In this document: positions 12,601 to 25,845 of the stretch, piece after piece
Layout: every line of letters begins with the position of its first letter
How positions within the stretch are numbered: the first letter of the stretch is position 1
Assembly (NCBI GenBank): GCA_013399875.1
Contig: VXAZ01007501.1
Span: 1,526,155-1,590,154 of the forward strand
Source: Gymnorhina tibicen
Taxonomy: Eukaryota > Chordata > Aves > Passeriformes > Artamidae
Length of the DNA stretch: 64,000 nt
Direction of reading: 5' to 3'
Position numbers and translations under genes: made by a program
Notes under the pieces: generated by a model
What the model saw: the letters and a program-made list of their open reading frames with translations, nothing else
The model's database searches: none
What the model was told of the DNA's origin: nothing

Positions 12601-15600
12601 AGAAATGTATCCTGAAGCTCTCAGTACTTACATCTTGCTTTCTGATTTATTCTTGTAGCTTCTAGACAAGATTTAAAAATAACATAAAATCTATGAATAA
12701 GTAAAGTAAATAAATAAATAATGATAAGTTGGGGCTGATCAGTAAGCGTGCAGTCCATAACATGTTAAGCACTCCTAGAAGGCAGGAGCTCTAAGAAGCA
12801 TTTTAAGCAAGGCCCATATGTTCTGTATGAAGAGAGAGAAAGAAAACGGTAAGAGCAAATAAACCGGAATGAGTCAGCTTAGAAAGCTGAGGAGAAAAAC
12901 ATGGAGTGATAGTGGAGTGTTTCTGTAACTAAGTGAAAGGAGTTAGAGAAGAAGAACAGGAAAAGGAGAGAAATGGGGAATCAAATAACTCCTCATTGTT
13001 TTTTTGGGCTTTTCTTGTCAGAAGAACATACTTCTGTATAGAAAACCGAAGTGGCAGAAAAAGATACTGACATGTTGGAGACCAGTTTAAAATTGGAAAG
13101 CAGTGTATTACAACTTGGAAAGTAGAAAGACTGGCATATAGCAAATTTCATGGAGAAAATTAATCTGGTCTCCGGATTTTAATTCAAAACATTTAGTGGA
13201 AGAACAAGAACATTAGAAGCAGATGATTATGGTGAATTTAGGACTAGAAATAGGATCAATTAACCTTGTGTGAAGGAGAAAATGGGCAAAAGGTGCAGGA
13301 GGAAAGGAGCTATGAGCCAAATGTAGAAATAAATGGAAAATAGAGACAAGAAAAACCATTTTCTGTTTGCACTGATATTGCATGTTTCACTCCACAAGTG
13401 CAATAGGAAGAAATGTCTAAGAATAAATAGAGTCTTCTCCACCCATGGCCAAATATGAGTCAAGGAAAAGTTGAGTTATTAGCATGGTGGAATAGACATA
13501 CTGGACTAGATAACAGCTGGAGTGAGAAAGAGGACTGATCAGGCAGAATAAGAAGGGAGGGAAGATGCACATGATGAAGGTCATGTCACATAACCTTTCA
13601 GTGACTGAAAAGGCAAACTGGCCTCAAGCTCCATGCCTATCCCTTCACTTCCATTAATGTATTTTTTATTTTTTCTGTTTGTCAAAACCCGCTCCTGAGT
13701 ATCAGATAAAAAAAAAAAAAAACAAGCCCAAACAACTTCCAAAGTCATGTTTTTTAAAACATGTTTGAAAATGCATCAAACAGCTTCACCAGAACAAAAT
13801 GTAAGTGCTGCAATTGCATGACCCTAGAAGTCTACTTTTTCTCTGGGAAAGAATTGCTCTTAAATTTTTCATTAATTGGTTGATGTTGTACTGATATCTA
13901 TGTCAGCCTTTTCTAATACCTTTTTTCATAGGAAGGAAAATTGTTACCTGGACAGGCTTAGCATCGACTGTGGTAAACTCTTGTAAGTAAAAGAAATGGC
14001 TGCAGTGAAATTAGTTTCTTAACTAGCTAGTGTACTCCACACTGTGACAGAATAAAGAAAAAAATTGGTTTGGCCAGTAGCTTCTTTTCTATGCCATCTT
14101 TGTGCCTTGTTTTGTTTCCCATACTCGCAACACCATACATACAATCCAAGACAACTCAACTCTCCTCCGATGTTGGAATTCCGTGCATGCCTTTTCTGAT
14201 TGTAGCATTGCCCAAAATAACAGAGAAATTGCTCATATAAGTATATCCTTCTGAAAATTGCTTCAGCACTGTTATTTTTTTTTATGCCAAACACTTATTA
14301 AAATTTGGAGTACTGAATTGTTGTTTAGCAGGTTCAGAAATTTGATATATCAACTATGGGTAACTGCTGTCTTTTCCAATTTTTGTCCCTTTTATTCAAA
14401 GTCCTTGGCAACCTGTTTCCTTTACACAGACTAAAATCAATGAGCTAGATACCCTAGGCCAATCTTAAGTTTTTTTCTCAATTCACTTACTCCTTGTCCT
14501 GTGTTTTTAGGTCCAAATATTAGTGTTGCTGCTGTCTGTTCCTTGGCCTAGTTAAGGTTTAGATTTTCCTTTGATGTGGTTGAAGCAAAGGTGCTGCAGG
14601 CTTTAAGGGAATCGAAGACTGACCTTTTTGCAATCACTGTTTTTCTCTATAGTCCGAATTTTACGATGTGATCCTCCATTGTGACAAGAGGACAGCCATA
14701 TAAGGAGTGCATGGTGAAGAATGTCAGGAACGAAATAAGGGCACAGTAAACACGTGTGTGGATTTTGTTTCCAGATGCCTGTTAAAACAACATACTTTGG
14801 CTGGGCAGAAATCACAGGACCTTGTTCTTTGTGGTCTCTTTGCAAAAATTTAATAAATTTCAGTGATACTGAAGTATACCATTTTTAGTATTTAGGAGTA
14901 CTAAAATGGTTGCAGGAAACTAGTTTGGAAGCCAGCATACTTTAGAGAGAAGTCTTTAAATTCTAAATGTTTAGTTCCTAATTTGAATAAAGGCCAACTA
15001 TCCTGACTCTTTCCTCAGTGCAGTCATTTAAGGAATAGAGTGAAAAGGTAATATGCTTAGATCACTTTAAGACACTCTCTTCAAAATCTGTGTACATCAA
15101 AGTTGAAAGCTCCTGTAAACTATGGCATTGATATAGAGTAAAGAATATATTAAATATGCACCAGTTTACCTACTTCAGCTTCCCAGGAATATCAGGGGTC
15201 TATTATTTAGTGGAAATATATGTATCTTTTTCTCATGCTATGTAAGGTTTTAAAATTTATTTTACAATTTTAGAAAATGTTATGTTAAAATAGTATTTTA
15301 GGTTTTTTTTTGGTTTTTTTTTTGGTGTTTTTTACTGGAGTTTGTTACTACATAAATTTTATGACACTCTTTATGAAGAGTGGGAGTTTGGGCTGAGATT
15401 TCAGTATGTTCCTATTAATGACTACAAGGTTTTAGCTGATTTTAATGGAAGAAAATCTGGATACAGAAAGATTTTTCCCATGACCAAAAAATCCTGAAAG
15501 AAGTTAACAGGAGGCAATTCTCAGGGTGGCTCAGATAAGAAAAGCCTTTTCACTTACTGTTGAAATAGAGACCATATAATAGAGATCATATCAGAATTCC

Positions 15601-16884
15601 CAGCTGAGAAACAAATACAAAGCATGCTCATGAAAGCTGGGAAAGGGAAGAGTTTATTTCTGGTGTTTGTTTTGGGGTTTTTTTGCAAATTTAAACCAGA
15701 ATGAGGAATTGCTCCTTAGTTGCTAATACAGTATAAAGACCTAGTGATTAGTCTTATTTTGCTGGTAATGATGCCATTAAAATCTTACCCAAGCATAATG
15801 GATATACCAAATTTTATGCTGAAGGAAATATCTGCTACATCTATCATGGTATTTTTATTTTTGCAGTGTTTAGCAGTGTTTGAAATACAATGAACTACGG
15901 GAATTTCCACATGCTCCAAGTAAGAGTGGATTAAAATATTTGCTTCATAGAAGTAAACTCTTAAAGCCTGCCTTTCTTTCATAAAACTCCAATAGTCATA
16001 AAGAAAAAACTTATCAGTGATCATTTAATCTCAAAGACTGGTTCTACTGGCCTAGTTCTGCGAGAACTACTAGTGGAAAGAAACTCTACTTTTAGAAGTG
16101 CCATTAATATAGAAACAGCCAGCATTGCATTCTGTATTTCTAATTTCCAAAATGTTATTAAAAACAGCAGTTTGGAGTGACAGTTCATCTACAGTCCTTG
16201 GGAAATCTAAAAATAAACAGCCACCTGTGCTCAAAATGCTAGTAACTCTACTTGTAAATCACTTAGATTACTTATTATTTGCAGATATTACTTTTTTTTT
16301 CCTTGACACTTATGTACTACACAAATCAACCTGGTATATACAAATCAAAATTTACTCAATTAACATAAAAATAGCGGATGTCACATGAAATGTCATTTAA
16401 TGTCAGGTCTGGAAGGAGCAAATAAATTGCCTCATCAGTTTAATTAACAAAAAAGGTAACCAAGTCAAATTAACGTACTTCAAATTATATTAGATCTATT
16501 TTGAATGGGATTTGAATGGGATGGAATTTTAATTGGAAATTCACTTTACAGGACAAGGAAATATATTATTTTACTTTGATGATGATACTGGATAGATAGG
16601 CAACAAACTTTCCTAAACATATGGGAAAGAATGGGATTAGCTTTGGTGTCTTAGGGTCTAGGAACTTCTATTTAATTATTATATTTATAATAAAGAATTT
16701 TTTAAAGTTTTTAAATATAAATTCTTAAGAATTCTCTGAGACTTTCAGTGTTCTGATGACTATTATTAATGTCAAAAGACTGGGCTCCATGATGCTAAGC
16801 ATCTTAGAGGAGAGAACCTTTGAGGAGATCAGACCAATGGTGATGAAAAAGAATATCATTCCTCATTGTGAAACCAGCTGGAGT
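6604..16884. other. Unique AT-rich non-coding DNA
   Basis: Ten kilobases without a recognised gene, exon or confidently named repeat. Small items are a poly-A run at about 13709-13722, an inverted repeat CATGTTTT/AAAACATG near 13747, an imperfect hairpin at 14878-14910, and T-rich runs at 15302-15332. No CpG cluster, splice-flanked open frame or RNA-like hairpin of convincing length was found. Confidence 0.55.
14878..14910. repeat. Imperfect inverted repeat (12-bp arms, one bulge)
   Basis: ACCATTTTTAGTA and TACTAAAATGGT pair with a single bulged T around an 8-nt loop. The arms are too short for a typical microRNA precursor, and flanking pairing does not continue. Listed as structure only. 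Confidence 0.6.
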
Positions 16885-16955
16885 ATGGAGAACTCAAGTG
16901 ACTTGACTGGTTAACAGAAGCTCAGGAGATATGTGGCAGAACCGGGTCTATATGT
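16885..16955 (-). mobile_element. MIR-like ancient SINE relic (tentative)
   Basis: The plus strand reads AGTGACTTGACTGGTTAACAG, then TGTGGCAGAACCGGGTC. This follows the order of the antisense MIR core (GTGACTTGCCC...CAC, then GTGGCAGAGCCGGG) with scattered substitutions. MIR elements predate the bird-mammal split, so only decayed copies are expected in birds. The match is short and made by eye; chance similarity is possible. Confidence 0.45.
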
Positions 16956-19900
16956 CACATCTTAATCTCGGTGACTTAACCTCATAAAGATCTTTCTACT
17001 TTTCATTTTTCACTTGCTCTTCATGTGAGTAACAAAGAACAAGTTCATGTTGTTGGAAGGGTTTTAATTAGAATAGTGTGGTGGTTTCTTTTTCTCAATA
17101 CTGTTCTTTGACTAATGGGCAAATGGAAATAAAAATTGCCAAGTGGAAGGAAGTAAAAACAATAAAGTGGTATTTGGAGAAATGCACAGACATTGTTATC
17201 AGCCACAGAAAGACCAGCAGAAAAAGAGATTTCCTCCTACAAATGAAAATTTTCACCCTTAGCAAATATACAAGACACTTGATATAGAGAGATGAATTTA
17301 TGTATCATTTTACATTATTTCTGTTAATCTGCCTAAGCTAAACATGAAGGAATCACTGTAGGACACCCTAAATACTTAAAAATCAGGAAAAAAGGTGATC
17401 AAAATTTCCCCAGTAATTAGTGTTGCCTGTCAGCATTGCAATTTTTATTTTGAATGCAAGCTCTTATTTTGCAAAGGGGCAGCTGAAATCTTTAAAACTT
17501 AATTTAATCACCTTCTTTCCTGTTTGAAGTGTGTTCAGTATTCCCTTTGCTTCTTTTTAGGGTTGACAGTTATCTCTGAGAAATGGAAGTACATTTTCAG
17601 GCATTTCATGTAAACAGTTAGCATTTAACATCTCTAGTCGAGGAGAAAAGGACTTAATCTCTTGAGATGTTATTCCTAGTTCCACTACTACTGTAGTCAT
17701 TACTAAATCAAATTACTTTCTGCTAAAAAATTGTTTGGACAATCAAAGTGATGTGTGTCTATACATTTACATAATTCAATCAACCAACAGAAAGTTTCAG
17801 AAGTGAAAAAAAAAAAGAGATACAGTCACCGCTACAGCAACCTCTCCCTGTTACCTGGCGTCCTGGAAAATTTATAAAAAACTAGTTGGAATGGATGGAC
17901 TAACAGTCCCAATGAATACACTTAAGGCTTTTGCAAGTTTTCAGTAACCAAACTAAATAATGTATTGCTTGGATTTAACAATTAGCAACATTCTAGATAT
18001 TTCTAGCTGGTAGAATGGTAGCAGTTCTTTAGAGTCAGTATTTGAAATTGTCTCTTGATAGAAAAAAAAACCTGGATTTTTTTCTTAAAAGAAACTTGCA
18101 AACAGGTGTGAGTTGAAGATATATCATAGTGAGCCTCTCTGTCTTTCTAGCTCAAAAGAAACAGATTGTAGGAAAGTGACTTTAGGATTTTGATGCATTA
18201 CATTGACTCAACTCAAATATTTTAACTGTGCTAACTTGTTTAGCCTAAGTATGGTTTTCTTGCATATACCAAGCCTAAGCACCTTTTCTAGTTATGGAAA
18301 TTCTAATCTTTAATTGAACTAGAAAAATATAATATCTGTTCATCCATGTCCAAATTTACATTTAAACATATATAAAGAAATGGATATGTTTGTCTTTACT
18401 CTTTTCCCCAAAAATAGCAAAAATTTCAGAAAGTTTAAAGCTCAGCTTTGATGGAGAGAGATCTCAAAACCTAGTAAAGTTGACGCAACCTTCTCTGCAT
18501 CTCAAAGCATTTTCCCTTATTCATATTCAAACTTTACTGGTTTTTAGCCTTGCTTCTGTTGATAATATATAAGTAGTATATAAGCAATTGAAGCTTTGTT
18601 ATTCATATATTTTTTAGTCTCAATTTGTAGCCTTTTGGAATATTTCAGAATTACCAGAAGATCTCACTATAAACAATCATTGTCTGAATTAATTTATTGT
18701 TTGAAAAAGAACAACTTTGGCAGGGTTGTTAAGCAGGGAAAAAATAAATTAGTTGGATGAAAATATAAGCATATGTTGCTTTAAACTCACAGCCAATGAT
18801 GTTTAAATCCTATTTAAATTAGACAAAATTTCCCATAAGAGTAACGAAGGAGAAAGAAGCAAGCAAAATGAGTAAACACAAAAATGTCAGATAAAATTCT
18901 TTATAGTTTCTGTTTACAGTGGCATGTGATTGCCTTCTGCACAGTATGGTGTTGGCTACATAATTACACTGCATGAATAAAGAGCTCTAATTGCAGCAGA
19001 TGAAGTTGATTATTTATCTGCCTCTATGCTGAAGACATTTGATTTTGCATGCCTGCAACATGGAGGTGTGTACAAATCAAAGAGCATTCTGAAGGTGTAG
19101 TGGCACCCTCCTGAATTGTTTCAGCAGAGAAATATTTCTGATGCATTTAATGCTAGTAGTAATGGAACAGCACCTCCTTAAAATTTCTGTAAATTTTTTG
19201 TGGGACTTTCTCCCTGTTAGACTTCTATTCTTCTTGGGTTTCTTCCATGATTCATTTGGGGTAAATGTACAACAGTCTGGGCAGTTCAAGGAAAGTCATT
19301 GACATGCAGAGTTTCCCTACTCAAATACTGTTAGGTATGAATAAGCCAAAATCAGGAAGAATAACCTTGGAAGTTGACTAAAGCTGGGATACCTGTACAA
19401 ATAGAGAACATAAAATTTTCATGAACACATGACATGAAATGTGCAGATTTTGATCTGTCTACAACTATTTAAAAATGGGTCACTGTATGTTAGAACTCAG
19501 TGGATGAAAAATACATGAAAGACAGGTGGGACAGGATGTTGTCAACCATGTTCTGAACCAGGAACAGTGGAAAGGAAAAAAAAAAAAAATGGTGGAAGAT
19601 AGGAAATATAAGACTTGACAGGCTGAAGGTTATTGCATTGAAAAAAGAAATTCTTCATGAGAGAATATTTCTATCAACAGTTGTGCAGATCATTTTTTTT
19701 GCAATTTTCAAAAAGCCTTGTCTCTTTGCTTACACTTTTTCTAGCACAAACTGTACTTCAAAAGTTAATCTTTTTAAGAGCACTTAAATGATAATGGAGG
19801 AATTATACACACTTTTATAAATTGCTATATTAGAGTTAGGATGATGAATATGTTTCTTTTCTAGAAAAATTCATTTTTTGGCTCTTTCTGTGATAATCCT

Positions 19901-20889
19901 GGAAGATGTGATAGTCCTTGGAAGAGCAATTTTATTTCATTTGAGGTTTTAGTCTTGAATATTCAAAGTTATTTACTAAGAACCATATCTGTAACTCTTA
20001 TCAATTATTCTTCACGTGCCTATTTTTCCAAGTACTAAAACATGTGTTATTGTTTTCCCTCTGTGTATCTACAGTATCTTTCTTATAAGCGTTTTCAAAC
20101 TTATGGGAATTTAACTAAAATGGATTCCAAGTCACATGAACATATATACAGCCATATGTTGCAGAGATTAAAATGCACTTGCAAGTAAGATATAAGAAGG
20201 CTGTAAACATTCTGAACTAAAGTAATTTGTTCCGTTGCATATGCTTCACATAAATACCGTTAAAGTGTGTTTAATAATGCTAGTATCCTTTTTTCTAACT
20301 CATTAGGAAAAGGCCAGGTCAGAGTTGCTGGTGGATTGCAATACCAGTGCTTGGATAACAGCTATTAGGTGGACAACCACAAAGGCAGAGTTGTAAAGCA
20401 GCATGCATTTAACATTTCAAGGGAGACAAATGCATTTAAGCAAGGTAATTCCCTTACTTAAATAAAACCAGATGAAACAAAGAGGTTGTTTACTAGCTAG
20501 AGTATGCAAGTTTGAGAATTGGTTATTACTATAACTGCAGTTCTGAACAATAGTGTCTATTGCGTTTGAAACTAATTTTTATTACAACTAGCTGGAGTAT
20601 TTAATCTGCCAAAGTCACTGCTGCACCTCTACCTGTTCACTAAGTGGTTATTTAAGTGAGATGCTTTGTTCATGTGAGCTTGTCTGTGATTGTGGCATCA
20701 CAGCAGCTGATTTGTCTAGTGTATTCAGGGGAAAATTCTGGAAAACTTCAAAGGACTGAGCCTACAAGAAAACATCTGGGCAAGTTATTATCAAGCTTGG
20801 CTGTTTGCATGGTGAAAATAGTCTCTTGCTATCCATTCTGAGCCTCTCTTCTTTAATTTAACACCTTTTATGCCCTGCCCTGGATCACT
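16956..20889. other. Unique AT-rich non-coding DNA
   Basis: No gene or named repeat is seen. Poly-A runs occur at about 17806-17815 and 19576-19590. A cluster of homeodomain and bHLH core sites near 18961-19002 is listed separately. Confidence 0.55.
18961..19002. promoter_or_regulatory. Homeodomain/E-box motif cluster (possible)
   Basis: TAATTA (18961-18966), TAATTG (18988-18993) and the E-box CAGATG (18997-19002) fall within 42 bp, in a stretch that looks less repetitive than its surroundings. Such groupings are typical of developmental enhancers, but these short motifs are frequent in AT-rich DNA. Regulatory function is inferred only. Confidence 0.2.
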
Positions 20890-21295
20890 CTGTCTCAATG
20901 GCTTCCCAGCTGGAGCTACCGCTTCCTCAGGCTGAACCAGCCCTGATCCCTCAGCCTCTCCTCATAGTGCAAGTGCTGGAGTTTCAATTACCCTGGGGTC
21001 CATTTTCTGATCTTGTTCTAGTTTGTCAACATCTTCCCTGTGTTGGGAGGTCCCTGCACTTGACCACTCGTGTGTGGTCTAATCTATGTGTAATCTAATG
21101 AGTAGGGGAATAATCACTTTACTCAGTATTGTGCCAGTGAAGCCCAGGGTGCTGTTGATGGCATTTTTGCTGGGCATTTTTGCTGCTGGGAGATGCTGCT
21201 GACTCACACTCAGGAGTGCTGAGCTGCTTGCCTGAGGCTCCCAGGGCCTCTTCAGCACAGCTATGCTCCAGCCTGTTTTGCTGTAAGGACCTTAT
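20890..21295 (-). mobile_element. CR1 LINE internal fragment
   Basis: The plus strand reads as antisense CR1 from the 3' part of the element. Diagnostic blocks are CAGGCTGAACCAGCCCTGAT, CCCTCAGCCTCTCCTCATAG, and the AAGCCCAGGGTGCTGTTG block near 21140 (CR1 antisense: AGCCCAGGATGCGGTTG). They occur in the expected order. The 3' tail with its octamer repeat is absent on the left, and no reverse-transcriptase block continues on the right, so both ends are lost. A 13-bp segment is duplicated in tandem at 21161-21186. Divergence is heavy, which suggests an old insertion. Confidence 0.88.
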
Positions 21296-24200
21296 ATTCC
21301 TGGGGAAGGATGAGGTGCAGGGTGGAGAAACGTTGGTGGAAAGACTTTGAAGGCCCAGCTAACCCATGTGTCTTCCAGGTGTCATAAAAACCAAAAGTGG
21401 AAGTTTTCAGATGCTAAGGAACGTGGTATTTACTATTTTGATAGTAAATTTACTATTTACTGATAGTGTGCTGAGAAGGTGATGAGAAATTTGAGTAGCT
21501 GAGTAGTGGTGGGTGTTTGAGATAAATAGTATTACCTGTGCCATGCTATAATGTGCAGCTGTCTGCTTTGGAACAAAGAGGACATTACTGTGTTTTTCTC
21601 TGGTACATGGTCCAGAAAACATAACAGTATTTGCAAATCAGTGGCATCAGTGGCTAGGTCTAGTGGAGGGTCTGAATGTTGTACTCTATTAGGAGAGTGT
21701 TTCCAAGGATTTAAGCATCTTTTGTAACCAGACAATCTTTCAAAATGTGCTTCGTTGTAACTGTAGACACTGGCTCCAACATTGATAAATATCTCAGTTT
21801 ATAAAGGGTCTTTCAAGACCAATAAAAATATTGTCCTTTCTCAGCCCACTTACTGAGCCAAGTACGATACTCTTTGAATCATTAGGTGAATTTCCCTTTC
21901 CTCTATAATACATACAAATTTCCTGTTGGTTTTCACATTGCCTTATATTTTTATCTCTCTTTATTTTCAAAATGGTGATTAATCGACCTACAGCTTTTAA
22001 TATTCAAAGCTGCATGACTTCTTCTCATTATGCAATCAGTAAAAATTAATGAACGACAGCTCTGCACCACCAGGAGGCCTAGCTGAATAGCAAAGGGACT
22101 ATAGAAACAGGTTATTTGTGGGTCACTGCCAGGATGGATTTAATTTTATAGCACAGAATATTTCTCCTAATATAGAAAAATGTTTAGTGAATATTCTTGT
22201 GTTAATGAAAACTGTTAAATTTATGCTACTTCATATTTGGCATCACTTCAAAACGTCACTGCTGCACTTTGTTAATTTACTTTTGAATTCATTTCAGCAT
22301 GTAAGAACAAGAAGGGAGAAATTAGGGGAACTTGAAGTCTTGAAGAGTGAACCTGATGGCTCTTCGAAGTGGCAGATCAGTTTGCATTAGGCTATTGATC
22401 TGGGATATTCAGTGAAAATTCTTAAATTTTTCTCCTGTGGGTATTGCAGCAAGCCTTAAATGAAGATATACAGTTCATCCCTCTTTAGTTGAATCTGGGG
22501 CTGAGTCTCGGATGGATGGAATTGATCATTTTCTTCAGCATTTCTGTATAGCACCTTCAAGTTTCACAGTTAGTGAAAAATGAATGTGAATGGCACTCGC
22601 ACGTTCACATACATGGTTCTAAATGCACTACTCTAGACACATAAAGCAGAAATTCTGTATTCAGCACAGCTGAAATTAACCTTATGTAGTATCATCATTA
22701 TTTTGCCTTCTGCCATATGACAGAAGGTAGCAGTCTGTTCCCATGTGTTGGAGTCATTACTCACCACAGATGTACATAGATGAAGGGTGATGAGATACAA
22801 GATGCCAGCTCCAGAAGAAAGCCAAATTGATCATCAGATTTATCAGAGTCTGCATGGTGTCACCGAGTTTGCTACTCTAAGAGTGGGTTAGATGAGCATA
22901 GTTTCTGGTGATGAGAACAGTACAATGGGAGCATCAGAAATGCGTTCTTTTAGAACACAGGGAAGTATTCAGGTTACCTTGAGAACATTTTGGTACAACA
23001 AAAGGCAGCCTAGAAAAGTGAAGAGGAGGTACTTAGGATAGTCTAAGAAGAAAGGAGAAATCTCAAGGAATTTCTGAGAAATCACTTTTCTTGCAGTGCT
23101 CTCTGTGGCATTTAGCATATTAAAAACAAAAGAACACTACTATCATTGGATCTCTGCCATCATCCAAAGGAAAAACTAACAAAATAACAAAGTGGACCCG
23201 TTTTATGGGATGAGAATCTACTTTCTCTGCACAGAAGCAGATGTCCTTGCTTGTGAAAAAAAAGAATAAATTAGCCACTATGTAAAACTTTAAAGAAGAT
23301 GAATTGCTACTAGGAGATTTAGGATTATTTATGATGGAAGAGATTACCTTGAAATTTCATTTTATGGGAGGGACATGTGGAGCTGCTGTATGCTATAGCA
23401 GTGTATGGGTGATTTTAAGGAGCAGGGATAACTAGAAGAGAAAGGGAAAAAGGAGATAATTATACAAGAAGTGAAAGAAAATAATCCTGCAGTCATGTAC
23501 TTTGTAGTCAGTAAAATGAGTTATTAAATTTAGTTAAAAGTGGGAATCAAATACAAGCAGATATTTGAATATGAGTTATATTCATCTGTCAAAAAAACCC
23601 CTCATCCATTTAATATCTTGAAGGTAACACAGAGCTAGCCTCAGAGACCTTAGAAGAGCTCTCATCTTGCTTTAATGCTGATCTTTTCCTTAGAAAATAG
23701 AGTATCATTAGGTGGAATCAAGGAACTATAATGACTTCTATTTTTAAAATTCCTTTTGACACAAAATGATAAATATATATTTTAATATCACATGTTCTCT
23801 TAAGACTTACTCATCATTTACATAAAGGCTTCAGTCTGAAAAAGTTATTGTCAGATTTATAATTCCTTGTTTCCATTAATCACCAAGGGATTAATTCTTT
23901 TCAGGATTGCCCTGAGAGTGATGAAAATAAATTGAGGATGTGAGTTTGGAGTCTGAGAACTAATACATTTTATCTCCTACTGCATTCAGTAAACAAAAAT
24001 ATATGAAATTTCCTCTAGAGCCAAGAGAGCAATGTGTGTAGATTTTCTTTTTTAACTTTTTCTTCTATTTTTAAAAAACGTTTTGTCACTGAATTAAACA
24101 TTTTAAAAACCAGTCAAGGTCAAATCAAATCAGAATTTTACAATGAAATTAATACACTTAACTTGGATCAGTTACGTATTTCATAAAATCTGAAATTAAA

Positions 24201-25845
24201 CTTGAAATTTTCCAATTATTTAACCCTCCTAACAATTTTTATTCCTTTAAATTAGGTTTAAAACCAGAAAGAGCCACTTTAAAATATGCATTTTAACTTT
24301 TGCATTATGAAAAATATCATAAGAAGAATTATGGACATTGATGAGTGATAACTTTCCTTTATCTTGTCTTTACTGTAAACTGCCAAAGAATTTGAACAGA
24401 TTTTTTCTTCTCTCTTTGCAGACTAATCCTTCCCTGTGAGAGAAAAAAATTTCTTGGATCTCCAACTTTATCCAGCTGTAAAACCAGGTGATTCAAATTC
24501 AGTGGTCCTTTTTTGGGAAGGAGAACCTCCTGATCTCCTTCTCTAGCTATTCCATTGCTATTCAATATACAGCACAAAAATAATCTGAAAAGATTGCAAC
24601 ACTGAACACATTCTTCTTGGAAAAGAGAAGTGATTGTGCACCCTCCCGTTAAACTGGAAAAACTCATAGCCTGGAGGCACAACAGACTTTTTGGTGTTTA
24701 GGAATCTGGCCAGCTTCTCAAATAAGTGATCTGTAGCTTCTGCTTTTGTTTCAGCATCATTTTAAAGTAAGGCTGAATTGGGCTTTGGGTTTTAAAGAGT
24801 GAGAGAGTTTTAAGAGGGTTTTGTCCTTCTGACTCAGGGCTGCATAGGCTGTGTGGATGCGGCAGTGTCTCCCAGCAGCCTCCTCTATGGCTGGCTCCAG
24901 TCTAGTGGTTCCTTCCTCAGCCAAAGGGTGGTTTAGATCCAGTCCCGGCACAATAAGAATTTTTCAAGACTGGTGTTTGGAGAGTGTTTGTTTATTGGGT
25001 CTGAGTGCTTGTCTTCACTTATCCACTTTGCAAAGTGTCAGTCACTAATGAGATAGTAAATATGAAAGTTAAGAAAAAATATGGAAACTTCTGTCACTCT
25101 CAATAAAGGAAAAATCATTCTTTCTCACCTCTCCTGTTCAGAAGTGTTAGTGGTAGGAGAATAGTGGTTAGTGGAGGAATAGTGTTTTCTTCTGCCCTGC
25201 TTCCTTAGCAAGCTGGACACAGAATAAGGACCATTTTGCTGTACATAGAACTGGAAACATTTTCCTAAGTTTTGTAGGATCTTTTAAATAAAAAAAAAAG
25301 TTAAACAAAATTGTTCGTGGCCTTTCAGTTATTTTTGAAATATCTCTAGAAAAATAGAAAAAACACAAAGTGCCCAAATTCATAATTTCAGAAGTTGCTT
25401 AATTTTGCCACAGTTATAAAGAATTCCTTCTATAAAATGTTCCCTGGAGCACAGCCAATAAAAATAAATAAATTGTTTATACACATAGCTACACAATGTG
25501 AGATTATAAACTAGTTTAATTTAATTAATCAGTGGTAGAGGAAAATACTGACATATTACGCATAAACATCCTATCTCTGATCACCCAGACTCAGCACTGA
25601 ACTTAAAACCAAACTTGGTCAGTTCTATGTTTTGTGGCTTTTTCTTTCTCAGAAAGAAATGTGCAGCCAGACTATTCCAGCAGAGGCCATTTTCCATCTT
25701 TCTATAGCATATGCTTATGTTAACAGGTATATTTTCTAAAATACAAATGTAGCAAGAAATGCCAGTGCTGCCTAGGGATGAGCTACATCATAGACAGGAC
25801 TAGTTAGAAAAACACTGTAGAGATTAGTGATCTGGAAACGGGTAC
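21296..25845. other. Mostly unique non-coding DNA
   Basis: No gene recognised. The interval around 24757-24960 is clearly more GC-rich, has open frames on both strands, and may be an unrecognised repeat. Open frames near 24359-24682 on the minus strand show no conserved domain or codon bias by eye. The rest is AT-rich and featureless. Confidence 0.5.

Noticed and set aside
14878..14910. MicroRNA precursor
   Set aside because: The stem is about 12 bp with a bulge and does not extend outward; a precursor needs roughly twice that pairing.
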